Positions 1-9,997 of a stretch of DNA of 64,000 nucleotides are shown piece by piece. The position numbers and the translations under genes were made by a program. Position 1 is the first letter of the stretch. Every line of letters begins with the position of its first letter. This DNA is from Parahalioglobus pacificus (GTDB lineage: Bacteria > Pseudomonadota > Gammaproteobacteria > Pseudomonadales > Halieaceae). The DNA lies in contig NZ_BMYM01000001.1 of NCBI RefSeq assembly GCF_014652275.1, forward strand, positions 124,001 to 188,000. The letters run 5' to 3'. A model generated the notes under the pieces. The model did not search any database. It worked only from the letters and a program-made list of their open reading frames with translations, and was not told the DNA's origin.

Positions 1-1067
1 AATGGCATCTCGGCAGACAAAACGGTATGGCACCCCACGAACAGGGTTTCGACCAGAGTCTGTTGATGGCCAGCGGGCTTTATCTCCCTGAGGACGACCC
101 CGATGTCGTGAATGCCAAGCTGGATTTTGACCCTATTGATCAGTTTCTGTGGGCGCGAATGGTATATGCCGCATCTTTCAATAGCGGCGACGAGGACCGA
201 TTCAGGCCCAGTGGATATCTGACGGATTATTGGACAGACGAATCCATCAAAATCATTGAGGCCAATAAAAACCGGCCCTTCTTCCTGTATCTGGCCCATT
301 GGGGTCCTCACACGCCGTTGCAGGCCACTCGTGAGGACTACGAGGCGGTAGGCGATATTCAGCCACACCGCGCTCGCGTGTACGCGGGAATGGTTCGCGC
401 TGTAGACCGCAGCGTGGGTCGTGTGATGGCGGCATTGGAAGCCAACGGAATTGCTGACAACACCATTGTGGTATTCACCAGTGACAACGGTGGCGCCGGT
501 TACATCGGCTTGCCCGAGGTGAATAAGCCGTTCCGGGGCTGGAAGATCACCCAGTTTGAGGGTGGCCTTCGGGTGCCCATGCTTGTGAAATGGCCAGCGA
601 AGATCCCCGCCGGCACGGTGTCTGAGGTGCCGGTGGCGCACATTGACGTAATGCCCACACTAGCGGGCGCGGCGGGTGCCGCGCTGCCTGAGGGCGTAGC
701 GATCGACGGGCGCAACGTGATTCCGCTGGCAAGTTCCGATGAGGCTGCGGCGGCTTGGGACAGAGATACCCTGTTCTGGGAGAGCGGTCATTACCGCGTA
801 GTCCGTCATAAAGACTGGAAGCTGCAGGTGGCAGCTCGCCCGGATAAGCAGTGGTTATTCAATCTGGCTGAGGATCCCACAGAGCAAGTGAACCTGGCGG
901 AATCCCGGCCGGAGAAGCTGGCTGAGCTGATGGCCCTGCTCGATGCGCATCGCGCGAACGCGCGTCCACCACTGTACCCTGCTGCGATTGAAGCCGCGGT
1001 GGCGATTGATAAGACGCTGGCGGAGCCCTTCGAAGACGGAGACGAGTACATCTACTCGCCAAACTAA
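1..1067 (+). CDS. Arylsulfatase-type sulfatase, 5' end missing
   Basis: C-terminal part of a type I sulfatase (alkaline phosphatase superfamily) that hydrolyses sulfate esters. The reading frame is open from the first bases: the codons before the ATG at 27 read WHLGRQNG, which is the tail of the second sulfatase signature (GKWHLG). The gene therefore starts left of the window and the ATG at 27 is internal. Visible family features are the FLYLAHWGPHTPL stretch, the metal-binding TSDNGG motif, and the C-terminal WKL/LFNLAEDPTEQVNLA region. The formylglycine cysteine (CxPxR) lies upstream and cannot be checked. Substrate unknown; marine sulfatases usually act on algal polysaccharides. Confidence 0.9.
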   Translation, partial: WHLGRQNGMAPHEQGFDQSLLMASGLYLPEDDPDVVNAKLDFDPIDQFLWARMVYAASFNSGDEDRFRPSGYLTDYWTDESIKIIEANKNRPFFLYLAHWGPHTPLQATREDYEAVGDIQPHRARVYAGMVRAVDRSVGRVMAALEANGIADNTIVVFTSDNGGAGYIGLPEVNKPFRGWKITQFEGGLRVPMLVKWPAKIPAGTVSEVPVAHIDVMPTLAGAAGAALPEGVAIDGRNVIPLASSDEAAAAWDRDTLFWESGHYRVVRHKDWKLQVAARPDKQWLFNLAEDPTEQVNLAESRPEKLAELMALLDAHRANARPPLYPAAIEAAVAIDKTLAEPFEDGDEYIYSPN

Positions 1068-1113
1068 TCGTGGGATAGTTCGTGCGGTTAATCCCGCCAC
1101 GGTGTGACCCGTG

Positions 1114-3522
1114 CTAGGTGGGTGCTGGGATTATCTCAACGAGGCCGCTGTTACCGTCCAACCGCACGCGGTCGCCAGATTGAATCACTTTGGTGCCTAC
1201 ACGGCTGTTCACAACGCAGGGCAGGCCATATTCCCTGGCGATTACCGCACCGTGTGACACCGCGCTGCCCAGGTCGGTAACCAGCCCGGCGATCATGCTG
1301 AAGTAGGGTGTCCAGCCGATATCGGTGATTGGGGTGACCAGAATCTCCCCGGGCTGCAGCGCCGCTGCCTCTGCCAGGGTGTGGGCAACGCGTGCAGTGC
1401 CTTCAACAACGCCATTGGATGCAGGGCGGCCTAAAATCTTCCCATCATCACTGCTGACCTTGGGCGCGCCCAAGGGCTGCGACGCGCCCACGCTAATCTC
1501 TGGAAACTCGAAGCGCTGTTGAAAGGCCAGAGCCTCTCGACGTTTTTCCGCAAGTGCGGTGTTCGCCGCAGACGGTGATGCAACCACATCGGGTAACTCA
1601 TCGAATGCGAAAAAATAGACGAGGTCGGCATCCGGCAGTATATCTTCTGCGAACATCAACTGGCCCAGCTGTTGGAATGCGATCTTGAAGTGATGTGCCA
1701 CGGTCACCAGGTGCGACTTGGTGTGCTCCCGGCGCCGCACAGCGTTGTGAGCCTTTGGCAGTATCCACCGCAGACCGCGCGACAGTTGCTGCGTATCTAT
1801 TGGTTGGTGACTGGCGCTGTGGGTGTCCGCACCGCCGATGCGCGCCCTCGTACCTGCCTGCATGCTCTGGATCAGTGGGATGGGATCTTCGCGCCAGGCC
1901 GGATCTCGCATACACAGCTCGCGATAGCCTCTATGGCCATGCTGCGCCAGGAAGTTGGAAAATGCCTCACTCACGGCCGGCGCAGATTGCACCCAAGAGA
2001 GTGCGTCGCCGGGGTTCGCCTCACAGAAGTACTGCTGGGCGTCCGGTACGGTGGCAAGATGGTCCATGAGCTTGTCGAGCTGTACGACCATGTCGGCACT
2101 TTCTACGCCGCTGGCCCCGGCAAGAAGCCGCATGGCTTCCGCCTGCTCCTGCGCTGTCGCGGCGTTAGACTTGGCCGCGACCATGTTCTCAACAATGGCC
2201 GAAAGAAAGCCGGACAGGGCGGAGGACTGAATGTGCACGGCCATCGCATGTTCATAGAAACTGGCTTTGTCTTGCAGTTCGCGCACCAGCGCCTGTGCTG
2301 TCTGCTTGGGTGCAATCTCAAAGGCGGCGACTTCGTCGTCAAACTTGTCGACAACCTTGGGCGCCGATAGCGCGTAGTGAAGCAGCTTGACGGTATTGAT
2401 TAACTGACGCCACTTCGGTTGCGACGGTAGTGCTTTCAGCTCAGGCACCGGTCTGCCACACAGCGTTTGAGCAGTTTGCTCGGGGGTGCTCCCCAGTACC
2501 CCGGCACTCATTACGATATTGCCGGTCAGGTTAAGGAATAGGTGGCCGAAGCCCCAGGCCGTCACTTGCCATTCGGGACTGATAGATTCCCGTGCGCCCA
2601 CGGTTACCTGCATGTGTTGCAGGCCATAATCGATACTCCACCCCGTTAAAGACCCCGTTAGCGGTGAAACGGCCCCCGGCATCATTTCGCTCACGTTGCT
2701 AATCGTGAGCACGTCGTCTGGTCGCGGCAGCGGTGTATCAAATTCGTTGAGGTCTGCGGGTAAGGTGGTAATAGGGCGAGCCTGCAGCCAGAACAGTTGG
2801 CCGTCGGCATCGATTGCCCACTCGAGGTCTAGGGGCTGGCCTTCGTGAGTCTCTGCCTGACGCGCTTCACGCGCGATCTGTGCAATTTGCGCGTCAGTTA
2901 ACAATGGCTGGTCGCCTGTGAGTGCGTGCTCATCGACTGTGCCTGAGGTGTTTACCACAAAGTGGTCTGGTGTGGCCTCACCACTTACCAATGCCTCACC
3001 CAGTCCTGCCACGGCATCTATGACCAGTAGGTCGCGTCTGGCACTGACTGGGTCGGCGGTGAACACCACGCCAGCAACAGCCGCATCCACCATTTGCTGC
3101 ACAACGACATTCATGTACCGCGCCTCATCGCCGGAACGCTGCACGTAGTCCTTGGCGCGCTGACTATCCAGCGAGGCAACGCAGGCATTGATAGCCGCGT
3201 GCAATTCGCTAAGCCCGGTTACATTCAGCACGGTGTCATACTGACCGGCGAAGGAGTCATCGGCACTGTCTTCGCCCAGGGCAGAGGAGCGTACCGCTAC
3301 CGGCTTATCGCCCAGTGCTTGCCACGCGCTCTGCAGTTCGTCTGGGTGCGCGTCAATACGTGCACCGCGAATAACGAAGGCGGGTGGCACTGTCAGGCCC
3401 ATGGTGACCAGGCGTGACAGGCCATAGGCCTTCCCGCCGGCGGAGGCATCCTGAATGTCGGCCAGCTGCAGTAGCTCTGCCGCAGGTGCGTCGGTGCTAG
3501 GCGCTACCGCCGTTTCGCTCAT
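1114..3522 (-). CDS. PEP-synthase / rifampicin phosphotransferase-like enzyme
   Basis: About 802 residues with the three-part layout of PEP-utilising dikinases. The N-terminal ATP-grasp domain (roughly residues 15-320) shows GGKAYGL, AVRSSALGEDS and the EWAIDADGQLFWLQARP end. A long helical middle region follows. The C-terminal swivelling phosphohistidine domain has GSAVSHGAVIAREYGLP, with the catalytic His near residue 757. PEP synthase and rifampicin phosphotransferase share this design. The absence of the PEP-synthase C-terminal TIM barrel favours a phosphotransferase acting on an unknown small substrate. The start at 3522 (MSETAV) is chosen because the domain begins shortly after it, but no clear Shine-Dalgarno is seen. 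An in-frame start at 3606 is possible. Convergent with the upstream sulfatase. Confidence 0.8.
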   Translation of the reverse strand: MSETAVAPSTDAPAAELLQLADIQDASAGGKAYGLSRLVTMGLTVPPAFVIRGARIDAHPDELQSAWQALGDKPVAVRSSALGEDSADDSFAGQYDTVLNVTGLSELHAAINACVASLDSQRAKDYVQRSGDEARYMNVVVQQMVDAAVAGVVFTADPVSARRDLLVIDAVAGLGEALVSGEATPDHFVVNTSGTVDEHALTGDQPLLTDAQIAQIAREARQAETHEGQPLDLEWAIDADGQLFWLQARPITTLPADLNEFDTPLPRPDDVLTISNVSEMMPGAVSPLTGSLTGWSIDYGLQHMQVTVGARESISPEWQVTAWGFGHLFLNLTGNIVMSAGVLGSTPEQTAQTLCGRPVPELKALPSQPKWRQLINTVKLLHYALSAPKVVDKFDDEVAAFEIAPKQTAQALVRELQDKASFYEHAMAVHIQSSALSGFLSAIVENMVAAKSNAATAQEQAEAMRLLAGASGVESADMVVQLDKLMDHLATVPDAQQYFCEANPGDALSWVQSAPAVSEAFSNFLAQHGHRGYRELCMRDPAWREDPIPLIQSMQAGTRARIGGADTHSASHQPIDTQQLSRGLRWILPKAHNAVRRREHTKSHLVTVAHHFKIAFQQLGQLMFAEDILPDADLVYFFAFDELPDVVASPSAANTALAEKRREALAFQQRFEFPEISVGASQPLGAPKVSSDDGKILGRPASNGVVEGTARVAHTLAEAAALQPGEILVTPITDIGWTPYFSMIAGLVTDLGSAVSHGAVIAREYGLPCVVNSRVGTKVIQSGDRVRLDGNSGLVEIIPAPT

Positions 3523-4023
3523 CGTGGAATCGTTCACGCAATCACTGTATCCCGTGTCCAAGAGTGTGGTGTACAGCCTGCTGAGCAGGCCAGTAACCAA
3601 GTCCAAGGACTATAAGTCAGCGGTTGATTTTTGCTCAAGGCAGCGATGCGATTAGTGGTCGGTGGACTGCTATTTCAGTATCACCACTGCACTGGTGCTG
3701 TTATGCACCGACAAGTAGTACCTCGCTCTCACTAGCTGGGAGACGAGGGAGGGCTGCGCTATGTACGCTGAACTATCAGAATCCTTCGTTCCCTTGATGC
3801 TGCAACGGAGCAGGGTCTAGCCTGTGTCCTACCGGGCTGTAATATGGCACAATCAATGCCATATTGTGATGCCGGCAATGGATGTGATTGCGCCTGTTGC
3901 CGGTGGAAACGTACCTGGCCATAAGCGGCGTTGCAGGTGAATTGCCATGCACCGCAACGTCGGCGGCAGCGAAGTCTTGGTCATTCTCTGACGATAACTG
4001 CAGTTAGCAAAGAGGGTTTATCG
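3523..4023. other. Intergenic region, no gene seen
   Basis: Five hundred bases between divergent genes. Apart from the perfect hairpin/palindrome at 3841-3865, I see no coding frame with a credible start and no RNA gene. Confidence 0.5.
3841..3865. repeat. Perfect 9-bp inverted repeat, 7-nt spacer
   Basis: AATATGGCA and TGCCATATT flank a seven-base spacer. The arms are AT-rich at the outside and no T-tract follows, so an operator is more likely than a terminator. It lies 158 bp before the small membrane protein gene at 4024 and may regulate it, or the divergent gene at 3522. Confidence 0.5.
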
Positions 4024-4398
4024 ATGAACAAAATTTTGACGGTGCTGCTAGCCCTGCCTGCCATACTTTTCTTAACCCTGGGCCTGCGCTGGCTGGTGGC
4101 ACCCGAGGGTGTAGCCGTTGAGTTCGGTATGGCGCTGGACAGTGGTCTGGGCCTCTCCACACAGATTGGTGATCTCTCGGCGTTCTTCCTGACTTTGGGT
4201 TTGAGTATGTTGCTGGCGCTTCTCAGCCGGCAACGGATCTGGTTCTACCCGCCGATCATGCTGCTGGGTTTTGCAGCACTGGGCCGTGTACTGGCCTGGC
4301 TGTTTCATGATGCCGCACTGGCACCGCAGATCGCTATTGAAGTGATCGTCGCTGCCTTGTTGTTCCTGGCATCCCGCCGTCTGGCTGAGGCAGCCTGA
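4024..4398 (+). CDS. Small four-helix membrane protein, DUF4345-like
   Basis: 124 residues with four hydrophobic segments (about 3-22, 46-64, 73-91, 98-117). The overall pattern, including GLRWLVAPEGVA near the end of helix 1 and a GDL start to helix 2, resembles DUF4345-type integral membrane proteins, whose function is unknown. The start at 4024 has an AGAGG Shine-Dalgarno eight bases upstream. An in-frame extension to 3931 looks non-coding. One base separates its stop from the sulfatase start at 4400, so the two are very probably one transcript. Confidence 0.7.
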   Translation: MNKILTVLLALPAILFLTLGLRWLVAPEGVAVEFGMALDSGLGLSTQIGDLSAFFLTLGLSMLLALLSRQRIWFYPPIMLLGFAALGRVLAWLFHDAALAPQIAIEVIVAALLFLASRRLAEAA

Positions 4399-4399
4399 G

Positions 4400-6193
4400 A
4401 TGCTTCCAGCGCTCATATCTAAGCCGGCGCGCGGCATCGTCTGGCTCTGTGCACTGTGGCTGGCATGGGCGCAGACTGCAGCCCAAGCCCAGAGTGATGA
4501 AGGGGTCAATCGCCCTAACATCCTGTTGGTGCTAGCGGACGATCTCGGGTTCAGTGATCTCGGCGCCTATGGCAGTGAGATCAGTACCCCCACCTTGGAC
4601 AGGCTGGCAGAGCAGGGCGTGCGTTTCACCAACTACCATACGGCGGCCAATTGTGCGCCTGCGCGTGCCATGCTGTTAACCGGGGTTGATGCCCATCTAG
4701 CGGGCGTGCCCAATATTCCTGAGATGCTAGCGCCAGAGCAGATGCGCTTTGATCATTACCAGGGCGTGCTGGGCAACAACGTTGTGACCGTGGCGTCGTT
4801 GTTGGAGAACGCGGGTTTTAACACGTACATGGCCGGCAAATGGCATTTGGGAACGGGGCCGGGCAAATTGCCCAGCGCACGCGGGTTCATGCGCACGGTG
4901 GCACTGGCTGACTCGGGGGCAGACAACTGGGAGCAGAAGCCCTATCTGCCAATTTACGACAAAGCCAACTGGTATGCCGATGGCAAGCCATTCGATCTGC
5001 CGCAGGACTTCTACTCATCGCGATTTCTCGTAGACAAGACCATCGAGTTTATCGACAGCAATCTGGATGACGGCAAGCCGTTTTTTGCCTACCTGCCGTT
5101 TCAGGCGGTACACATCCCGGTTCAGGCGCCCCAGTCATTCATTGATCGATACATGGGCGTTTACGACGGCGGTTGGGATGTGCTGCGCCAGCAGCGTCTG
5201 GAGCGCGCGTCAGCGTTGGGCATTGTGCCTGAACACACGGCCATGGTGACGATGAGCACCACGGATGACTGGTCTTCCCTAACTGCCGAACAGCAGCGCT
5301 ACGAGGCCAAGCGTATGGCCGTGTATGCGGCCATGGTCGAGGCCATGGATTTCCATTTGGGGCGTTTGCTGAAGTACCTCGAGCTGCAAGGCAGACTGGA
5401 GAACACCCTGGTGGTATTTACCTCGGACAATGGCGCCGAGGCGAGTGGGCCGCCTCGGCAAAATGCGCCGATCAATCAGCGTCTGCTGGCGAGTATGGAT
5501 TACAACACGGACTACGAGACCCTGGGGCTAAAGGGCAGCTACAACACCATCAGTCCCAGTTTTGCGAGTGCAGTGGCCAGTCCATTGGCCTATTACAAAT
5601 TTTATGCGGGAGAGGGCGGAATGCGGGTGCCGCTGATTGTTGCGGGCCCGGGCGTTGTGGCTGGCGAAATTGATCGCGCCTTCACTTTCGTGACCGATAT
5701 TACCCCCACGCTGCTGTCTTATGCGGGTGTTGCAGCACCCGGCCAGCGCTTTGCCGGGCGCCCCATTGAGCCGATGTCAGGCCGATCGTTAATGCCGCTG
5801 CTGACGGGCGCTGCGGATCGGGTCTATGGGCCTGAGGATGCCGTTGGATATGAGCTTGCAGGACACGCTGCACTGTTTCAGGGCGATTACAAGTTAGTGC
5901 GCAACCGTCCGCCGGTGGGCGACGGTGTCTGGCGACTGTTCAACCTGGCTGATGACCCCGGTGAAACCGAGGACCTGTCGCAGCGCGAACCACGAAGGTT
6001 TGAAGCGATGAAGCAGTCTTACGCGAACTACGCCATTGAGAACAAAGTGCTGGCGCCGCCAGCGGGGTACACGCACACCGGTCAGCTGATTATCAACACA
6101 TTGCATGGGCGCCTGCGAGAGCCCATTCTGGTTGGCCTGCTGTTGGTGTTGTTGCTGATTCCACTGTGGGTGACTTATCGACGCAGGCTCTGA
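4400..6193 (+). CDS. Secreted or membrane-anchored arylsulfatase
   Basis: 597-residue sulfatase. An N-terminal signal peptide (about 1-31) is followed by the metal-binding DD at residues 47-48 and the C-x-P-x-R signature (Cys85, Pro87, Arg89), where Cys is converted to formylglycine. GKWHLG follows at 146-151, with a later TSDNGAE metal-site motif. The C-terminus has one hydrophobic helix (about 573-591) ending in YRRRL, which suggests the catalytic domain is held on the periplasmic face of the inner membrane. It follows the DUF4345-like gene by one base. Substrate unknown. It is longer than the partial sulfatase at the left edge and is not a recent copy of it. Confidence 0.92.
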   Translation: MLPALISKPARGIVWLCALWLAWAQTAAQAQSDEGVNRPNILLVLADDLGFSDLGAYGSEISTPTLDRLAEQGVRFTNYHTAANCAPARAMLLTGVDAHLAGVPNIPEMLAPEQMRFDHYQGVLGNNVVTVASLLENAGFNTYMAGKWHLGTGPGKLPSARGFMRTVALADSGADNWEQKPYLPIYDKANWYADGKPFDLPQDFYSSRFLVDKTIEFIDSNLDDGKPFFAYLPFQAVHIPVQAPQSFIDRYMGVYDGGWDVLRQQRLERASALGIVPEHTAMVTMSTTDDWSSLTAEQQRYEAKRMAVYAAMVEAMDFHLGRLLKYLELQGRLENTLVVFTSDNGAEASGPPRQNAPINQRLLASMDYNTDYETLGLKGSYNTISPSFASAVASPLAYYKFYAGEGGMRVPLIVAGPGVVAGEIDRAFTFVTDITPTLLSYAGVAAPGQRFAGRPIEPMSGRSLMPLLTGAADRVYGPEDAVGYELAGHAALFQGDYKLVRNRPPVGDGVWRLFNLADDPGETEDLSQREPRRFEAMKQSYANYAIENKVLAPPAGYTHTGQLIINTLHGRLREPILVGLLLVLLLIPLWVTYRRRL

Positions 6194-6239
6194 CGCAGCT
6201 GCTTATAGCTAGACCACCGCTACGAAATCTGTCCGCGCT

Positions 6240-6690
6240 CTACGTTGGCACCACGTTCAAAGGCGATGACGGCTGCAATCGCTGCTCCTCTATCAAACCT
6301 ATCGCCCTGGCAACTTGTACCTGGCGTTGCGCCGAGAGTAGTTGGCGAAACCTGTCCAGCATGTGAATGCGCATGGCCTGAAACAAGCTGGCCGGCAGCA
6401 ACAGCCCAAGTAGCGTAAACGACAGCACCAGTAGCGGGGCGGTGAGGCCAGTATTGGCCACCGTGTTGATCAGCATCTGCACGGATATGGGTTTGGGCAG
6501 CGTCAGTATGCTGATGCCGTTTCCCTATACCACGGCAAGAATGTAGAACTCGCTATCGAGCCCGATATTAGTGACGAAGTAATGAAAGCGCTCGCCGAGC
6601 ATGTGGGTGTTTTTCAGTGCTAGATACGCCATCCAGAGTTTCTTGCTACCGCGTTCATGACCGCCTCAATGGTGTTTTTTTAAAGGAGCG
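6240..6690 (-). pseudogene. Decayed integral membrane protein gene
   Basis: Read on the minus strand, the frame gives GSKKLWMAYLALKNTHMLGE and FHYFVTNIGLDSEF, then a TAG stop near 6525. The same frame continues through an 80-residue hydrophobic segment (LINTVANTGLTAPLLVLSF and on) to 6240. Just upstream the apparent coding signal moves to another frame (IEAVMNAVAR), which suggests a frameshift too. The open 80-residue frame alone is only the tail of a larger gene. Family not recognised. Confidence 0.55.
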
Positions 6691-6917
6691 CAGCGACTCT
6701 GACACTCGATAGAGCTATTCATTGACCTAAAGGCCTTATGGGCGAGAGGGTGTATCAGGGCGTGTATAGATAAAACGTGTACGCAGCTGTGGAGCTCGCT
6801 GGATAAAAGCGGGAGTGCGCCAGCCCGAAGTTAAATTGAGCGCACAAGTCTGAGGGCCGGTTTTTCCCTTGAGGTTGTTCCGATCAGGTAATGCGTTGTT
6901 TTCGGCTTTGATGCACT

Positions 6918-6943
6918 TGATATTCATTCTCATTTGCAATATC
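6918..6943 (+). promoter_or_regulatory. Fur-box-like site before TonB receptor
   Basis: An AT-rich imperfect palindrome, GATATTCATTCTCATTTGCA followed by ATATC, resembles Fur boxes, with ATTCTCATT as the recognisable core. It lies about 50 bp before the start of a siderophore-type receptor, where iron repression is expected. The call rests on resemblance and context. Confidence 0.5.
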
Positions 6944-6988
6944 ATTCCCGAAAAATTACCCCCATTACACGATTTTGGAACCCTCGCT

Positions 6989-9094
6989 ATGTCCCGCAAA
7001 CCCATATTTACCGCCGTCACTGCTGCTGTAGCCCTGTCTCTTTCTGTTGTTTCCGCTCAAACGGCGGCGCAGGATGCCAATGGTCAGGAGGAGGTGATTG
7101 TTCGCGGTCAGTACCTCTACAGTGACACCATCAACGCCTTGAAATCGCCCACTCCTATCCTTGACGTGCCTCAGAGCCTCTCGATTGTGACGGCCGATGA
7201 CATCATCAAGCAGGGCTTTACCGGCGTGGGTGACATCATTAACTACACGCCGGGTGTGAATAACTCACAAGGCGAGGGCCACAGGGATTCCGTTGTCTTT
7301 CGCGGCATCCGCTCAACGGCAGATTTCTTTATCGATGGCAATCGGGATGATGTTCAGTACTACCGTTCCCTGTATAACCTCGAGCAGGTGGAAATTCTGA
7401 GGGGCCCGAATGCGCTTCTGTTCGGTCGAGGCGGTACTGGCGGTATCCTCAACCGGGTCACCAAGAAAGGTGCGCTGGGGGAGACCTTCGTGGGTTATCA
7501 GGCCGGTGTTGATTCATTCGGTGGCTATAACTTGCAGTTCGATGGCAACCTCGCGATCAATGATGATGTGGCCTTTCGCCTCAACGCGTACTACGAGGAG
7601 CTGGAAAATCACCGCGATTTTTATGACGGTGAGCGTGTCGGTATCAACCCTACCCTCAAGATGAGCCTGGGCGATGAGACGGTATTGGACCTGTCCTATG
7701 AGTACATCGACAATCAACGATTTATTGACCGCGGAATTCCCACCGGGGCGGACGGCAAGCCCGTCGATGACTTCGACAAAATCGTTTTCGGTGACCCCAA
7801 ACTGAACAATACAGAGCTGGAGGCGCATTTGGTCCGTGCCATCCTGCAACATGATTTCTCAGATTCGTTGAAGGGTAACGTCAGTGCCTTTTATGGCGAT
7901 TACGACAAGCTGTATGAAAACTTTTATGCCTCCGGTTATGACGAGGTAAACACACCTGATCAGGTCACCCTCGATGGCTACGTGGATACCACCCAGCGTG
8001 AAAACCTGATTTTGGCGGCTAACCTGGTTGGTCAGTTTGCCACAGGCAGCATTGAGCATACGGTGGTCACCGGGATCGAGTACATCGATACATCTTCCGA
8101 TCAAGATCGCTTCAATGCATTCTGGGATACAACGGAGGACGATAACGAAATCTTCAATATTGAGCGTCCGCTGAATCTGCGCAATGGTGTGGGCGTAAAC
8201 GCGTTTGGTGAAGTGACGACCAACAACTACACCGTCGACATCAACGACGACACCCGTGTAGATCTCGAGACTCAGTCCCTTTTTATTCAGGACGAAATCG
8301 CGTTGTCTGAGCGCTTCGATTTGGTGCTCGGTGCTCGCTACGATAGCTTCGATATCGATGTGTTCAATGTGGTGGCCGACGAGCGTCGCAGCCGCAAAGA
8401 TGAAGAAGTATCACCGCGGGCGGGCGTGATCTACAAGCCCGCAGAGAACATCTCGCTCTACGCCAGCTACAGCGAAACCTTCTTGCCGCGCAGCGGTGAG
8501 CAGTACGCGAACATTAACGGTGATGCGGATGATCTGGCTCCGGATGAGTTTGAAAATCGCGAAGTGGGCCTGAAGTGGGACTTCGCCAATGGCATTCGAC
8601 TCACAGCAGCTTACTTCCAGAACGAGCAGACGCGTTCAGATCGTGACAATGACACCGGTGAGTCGTTTGAAATCCGTGGCCTTGAAGTCGACGGTTTCGA
8701 GGTGCAACTGGAAGGCCAGATTGGCGATAACTTCTCATTCCGCGGCGGCTACAGCTACTTGGACGGTGACACCGGCGATGGCAAAGAGCCTCGAGAGTTG
8801 CCGCAGAACATGGCATCTATCTGGGGTAACTACCAGCTGTCGTCTCGTATGGGACTGGGCTTGGGGGCAACTTATCAGGATGAGTCTCTGATCAAGGACG
8901 GCAGCGATGCCTACCTGCCCAGCTATACCCGGGTGGATGCAGCCGCTTACTACGACTTAAGTGATAAAATGCGTGTGCAATTGAACGTAGAAAACCTCTT
9001 CGATGAAGATTACTACCCGAACTCCCACAGCACGCACCAGGTAACAGTGGGCGCACCTCTGAATGCTCGTATTTCCTTGATCGGGCGCTTCTAG
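6989..9094 (+). CDS. TonB-dependent siderophore receptor
   Basis: About 701 residues. A signal peptide ends near AQTAAQ, then a TonB-box-like EEVIVRGQ. The plug domain has PQSLSIVTADDI, VFRGIRSTADFFIDG, VEILRGPNALLFGRGGTGG and ILNRVTKK. A 22-strand-type barrel ends in ARISLIGRF with a terminal aromatic residue. The plug resembles the FhuA/FiuA ferrisiderophore class, supported by the Fur-like site upstream. The start at 6989 precedes the signal peptide; the in-frame extension to 6869 overlaps the putative Fur site and is rejected. Followed by a strong terminator, so it is monocistronic. Confidence 0.9.
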   Translation: MSRKPIFTAVTAAVALSLSVVSAQTAAQDANGQEEVIVRGQYLYSDTINALKSPTPILDVPQSLSIVTADDIIKQGFTGVGDIINYTPGVNNSQGEGHRDSVVFRGIRSTADFFIDGNRDDVQYYRSLYNLEQVEILRGPNALLFGRGGTGGILNRVTKKGALGETFVGYQAGVDSFGGYNLQFDGNLAINDDVAFRLNAYYEELENHRDFYDGERVGINPTLKMSLGDETVLDLSYEYIDNQRFIDRGIPTGADGKPVDDFDKIVFGDPKLNNTELEAHLVRAILQHDFSDSLKGNVSAFYGDYDKLYENFYASGYDEVNTPDQVTLDGYVDTTQRENLILAANLVGQFATGSIEHTVVTGIEYIDTSSDQDRFNAFWDTTEDDNEIFNIERPLNLRNGVGVNAFGEVTTNNYTVDINDDTRVDLETQSLFIQDEIALSERFDLVLGARYDSFDIDVFNVVADERRSRKDEEVSPRAGVIYKPAENISLYASYSETFLPRSGEQYANINGDADDLAPDEFENREVGLKWDFANGIRLTAAYFQNEQTRSDRDNDTGESFEIRGLEVDGFEVQLEGQIGDNFSFRGGYSYLDGDTGDGKEPRELPQNMASIWGNYQLSSRMGLGLGATYQDESLIKDGSDAYLPSYTRVDAAAYYDLSDKMRVQLNVENLFDEDYYPNSHSTHQVTVGAPLNARISLIGRF

Positions 9095-9114
9095 ACCAGC
9101 ATCAGCAAACCTGG

Positions 9115-9146
9115 AAACCGCAGGCTTCGACCTGCGGTTTTTTTTG
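9115..9146 (+). terminator. Rho-independent terminator
   Basis: Stem AAACCGCAGG / CCTGCGGTTT with a short loop and a run of T follows the TonB receptor stop by about 20 bp. Confidence 0.9.
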
Positions 9147-9304
9147 GGTCAGGAAAAAGTAGATGGGGTTTGCTTTGAACTTATCGTTCTTGAGACAAAG
9201 CAATAGCGTTACTGGCTTTTTCGGCACGCCATTGACTCTCTTTGCTGATCTGAGGATATTCACCACTCAGTTGGACATGGATATCCTGCGGAGCAGAATT
9301 ACCG

Positions 9305-9685
9305 ATGAGTAGACTCACAACGACTTTGCGCGATGTTTTGACCGTGCAGATTCTGTTGGCGGCGTCCTGCAGCCTTCCTTTTCTGTTTATCGATTATCAA
9401 ATGTTCTTCGGTTTCTGGGGCGTGCTGCTGTGCTATGTGTTGTTTCGGCTCTTCACTGGATCCGCAGAGAGTAGCGCCCGTGCAATTGTCGAGCGCGATA
9501 ACGATCGCTTCGGCGAGTACGACGCACACTTGGTTGAGCGCAAAAAGGTTAAGCGCCAGGCTGTCTACGAGGGCGAAAGCAATTATCGCTCAGCCCGTGA
9601 GAGTGCGCTTGAGGCAAAGCGAGAAGCCGCTGAACGCCAAGGTGTGATCGCCTTTCCCCAAGCAGAGGCTGATGAAAAACCCTGA
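9305..9685 (+). CDS. Small membrane protein with charged C-terminal tail
   Basis: 126 residues: two adjacent hydrophobic segments (about 10-29 and 33-47) followed by a long charged, probably helical tail (ARAIVERDNDRF, ERKKVKRQAVYEGE, ESALEAKREAAERQ). Family not recognised. The ATG has GGAG about 12 bases upstream. Stands alone between the terminated receptor and minus-strand genes. Confidence 0.55.
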   Translation: MSRLTTTLRDVLTVQILLAASCSLPFLFIDYQMFFGFWGVLLCYVLFRLFTGSAESSARAIVERDNDRFGEYDAHLVERKKVKRQAVYEGESNYRSARESALEAKREAAERQGVIAFPQAEADEKP

Positions 9686-9719
9686 CCGGTTTGCCAGGTG
9701 AAGGTAGAGTAATCACCAA

Positions 9720-9938
9720 CTAGCTGTTATCGGACGAGTTTGCTTTACCACTCCGTAACTGACGCACAATGGCGAAAACAGACATCACTGCCGCAGCCAC
9801 AAAAATACCCTCCGCGGAAACCGGGCGTGGATCAAATGCCCACTCGATAATCAGGTTGATCACAACAGCCATTGCAATATACGCAGCAATGGTGAGTGCC
9901 GTGTGGACAGTAGGCCTTTGTGGTTTTTTGGTCTGCAT
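9720..9938 (-). CDS. Small two-helix membrane protein, unknown
   Basis: 72 residues with two hydrophobic segments (about 13-31 and 45-60) separated by EWAFDPRPVSAEG. No family recognised. GGAGCC lies just upstream of the ATG. It is on the same strand as the CPBP-like gene starting at 10525 but 59 bp beyond its stop, so it may be the last gene of that unit. Confidence 0.5.
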   Translation of the reverse strand: MQTKKPQRPTVHTALTIAAYIAMAVVINLIIEWAFDPRPVSAEGIFVAAAVMSVFAIVRQLRSGKANSSDNS

Positions 9939-9997
9939 CCCGGCTCCTATGTGACGGATGTAAGTGAGTGAACGGTGATCTGGGAATGTTCTTTCGA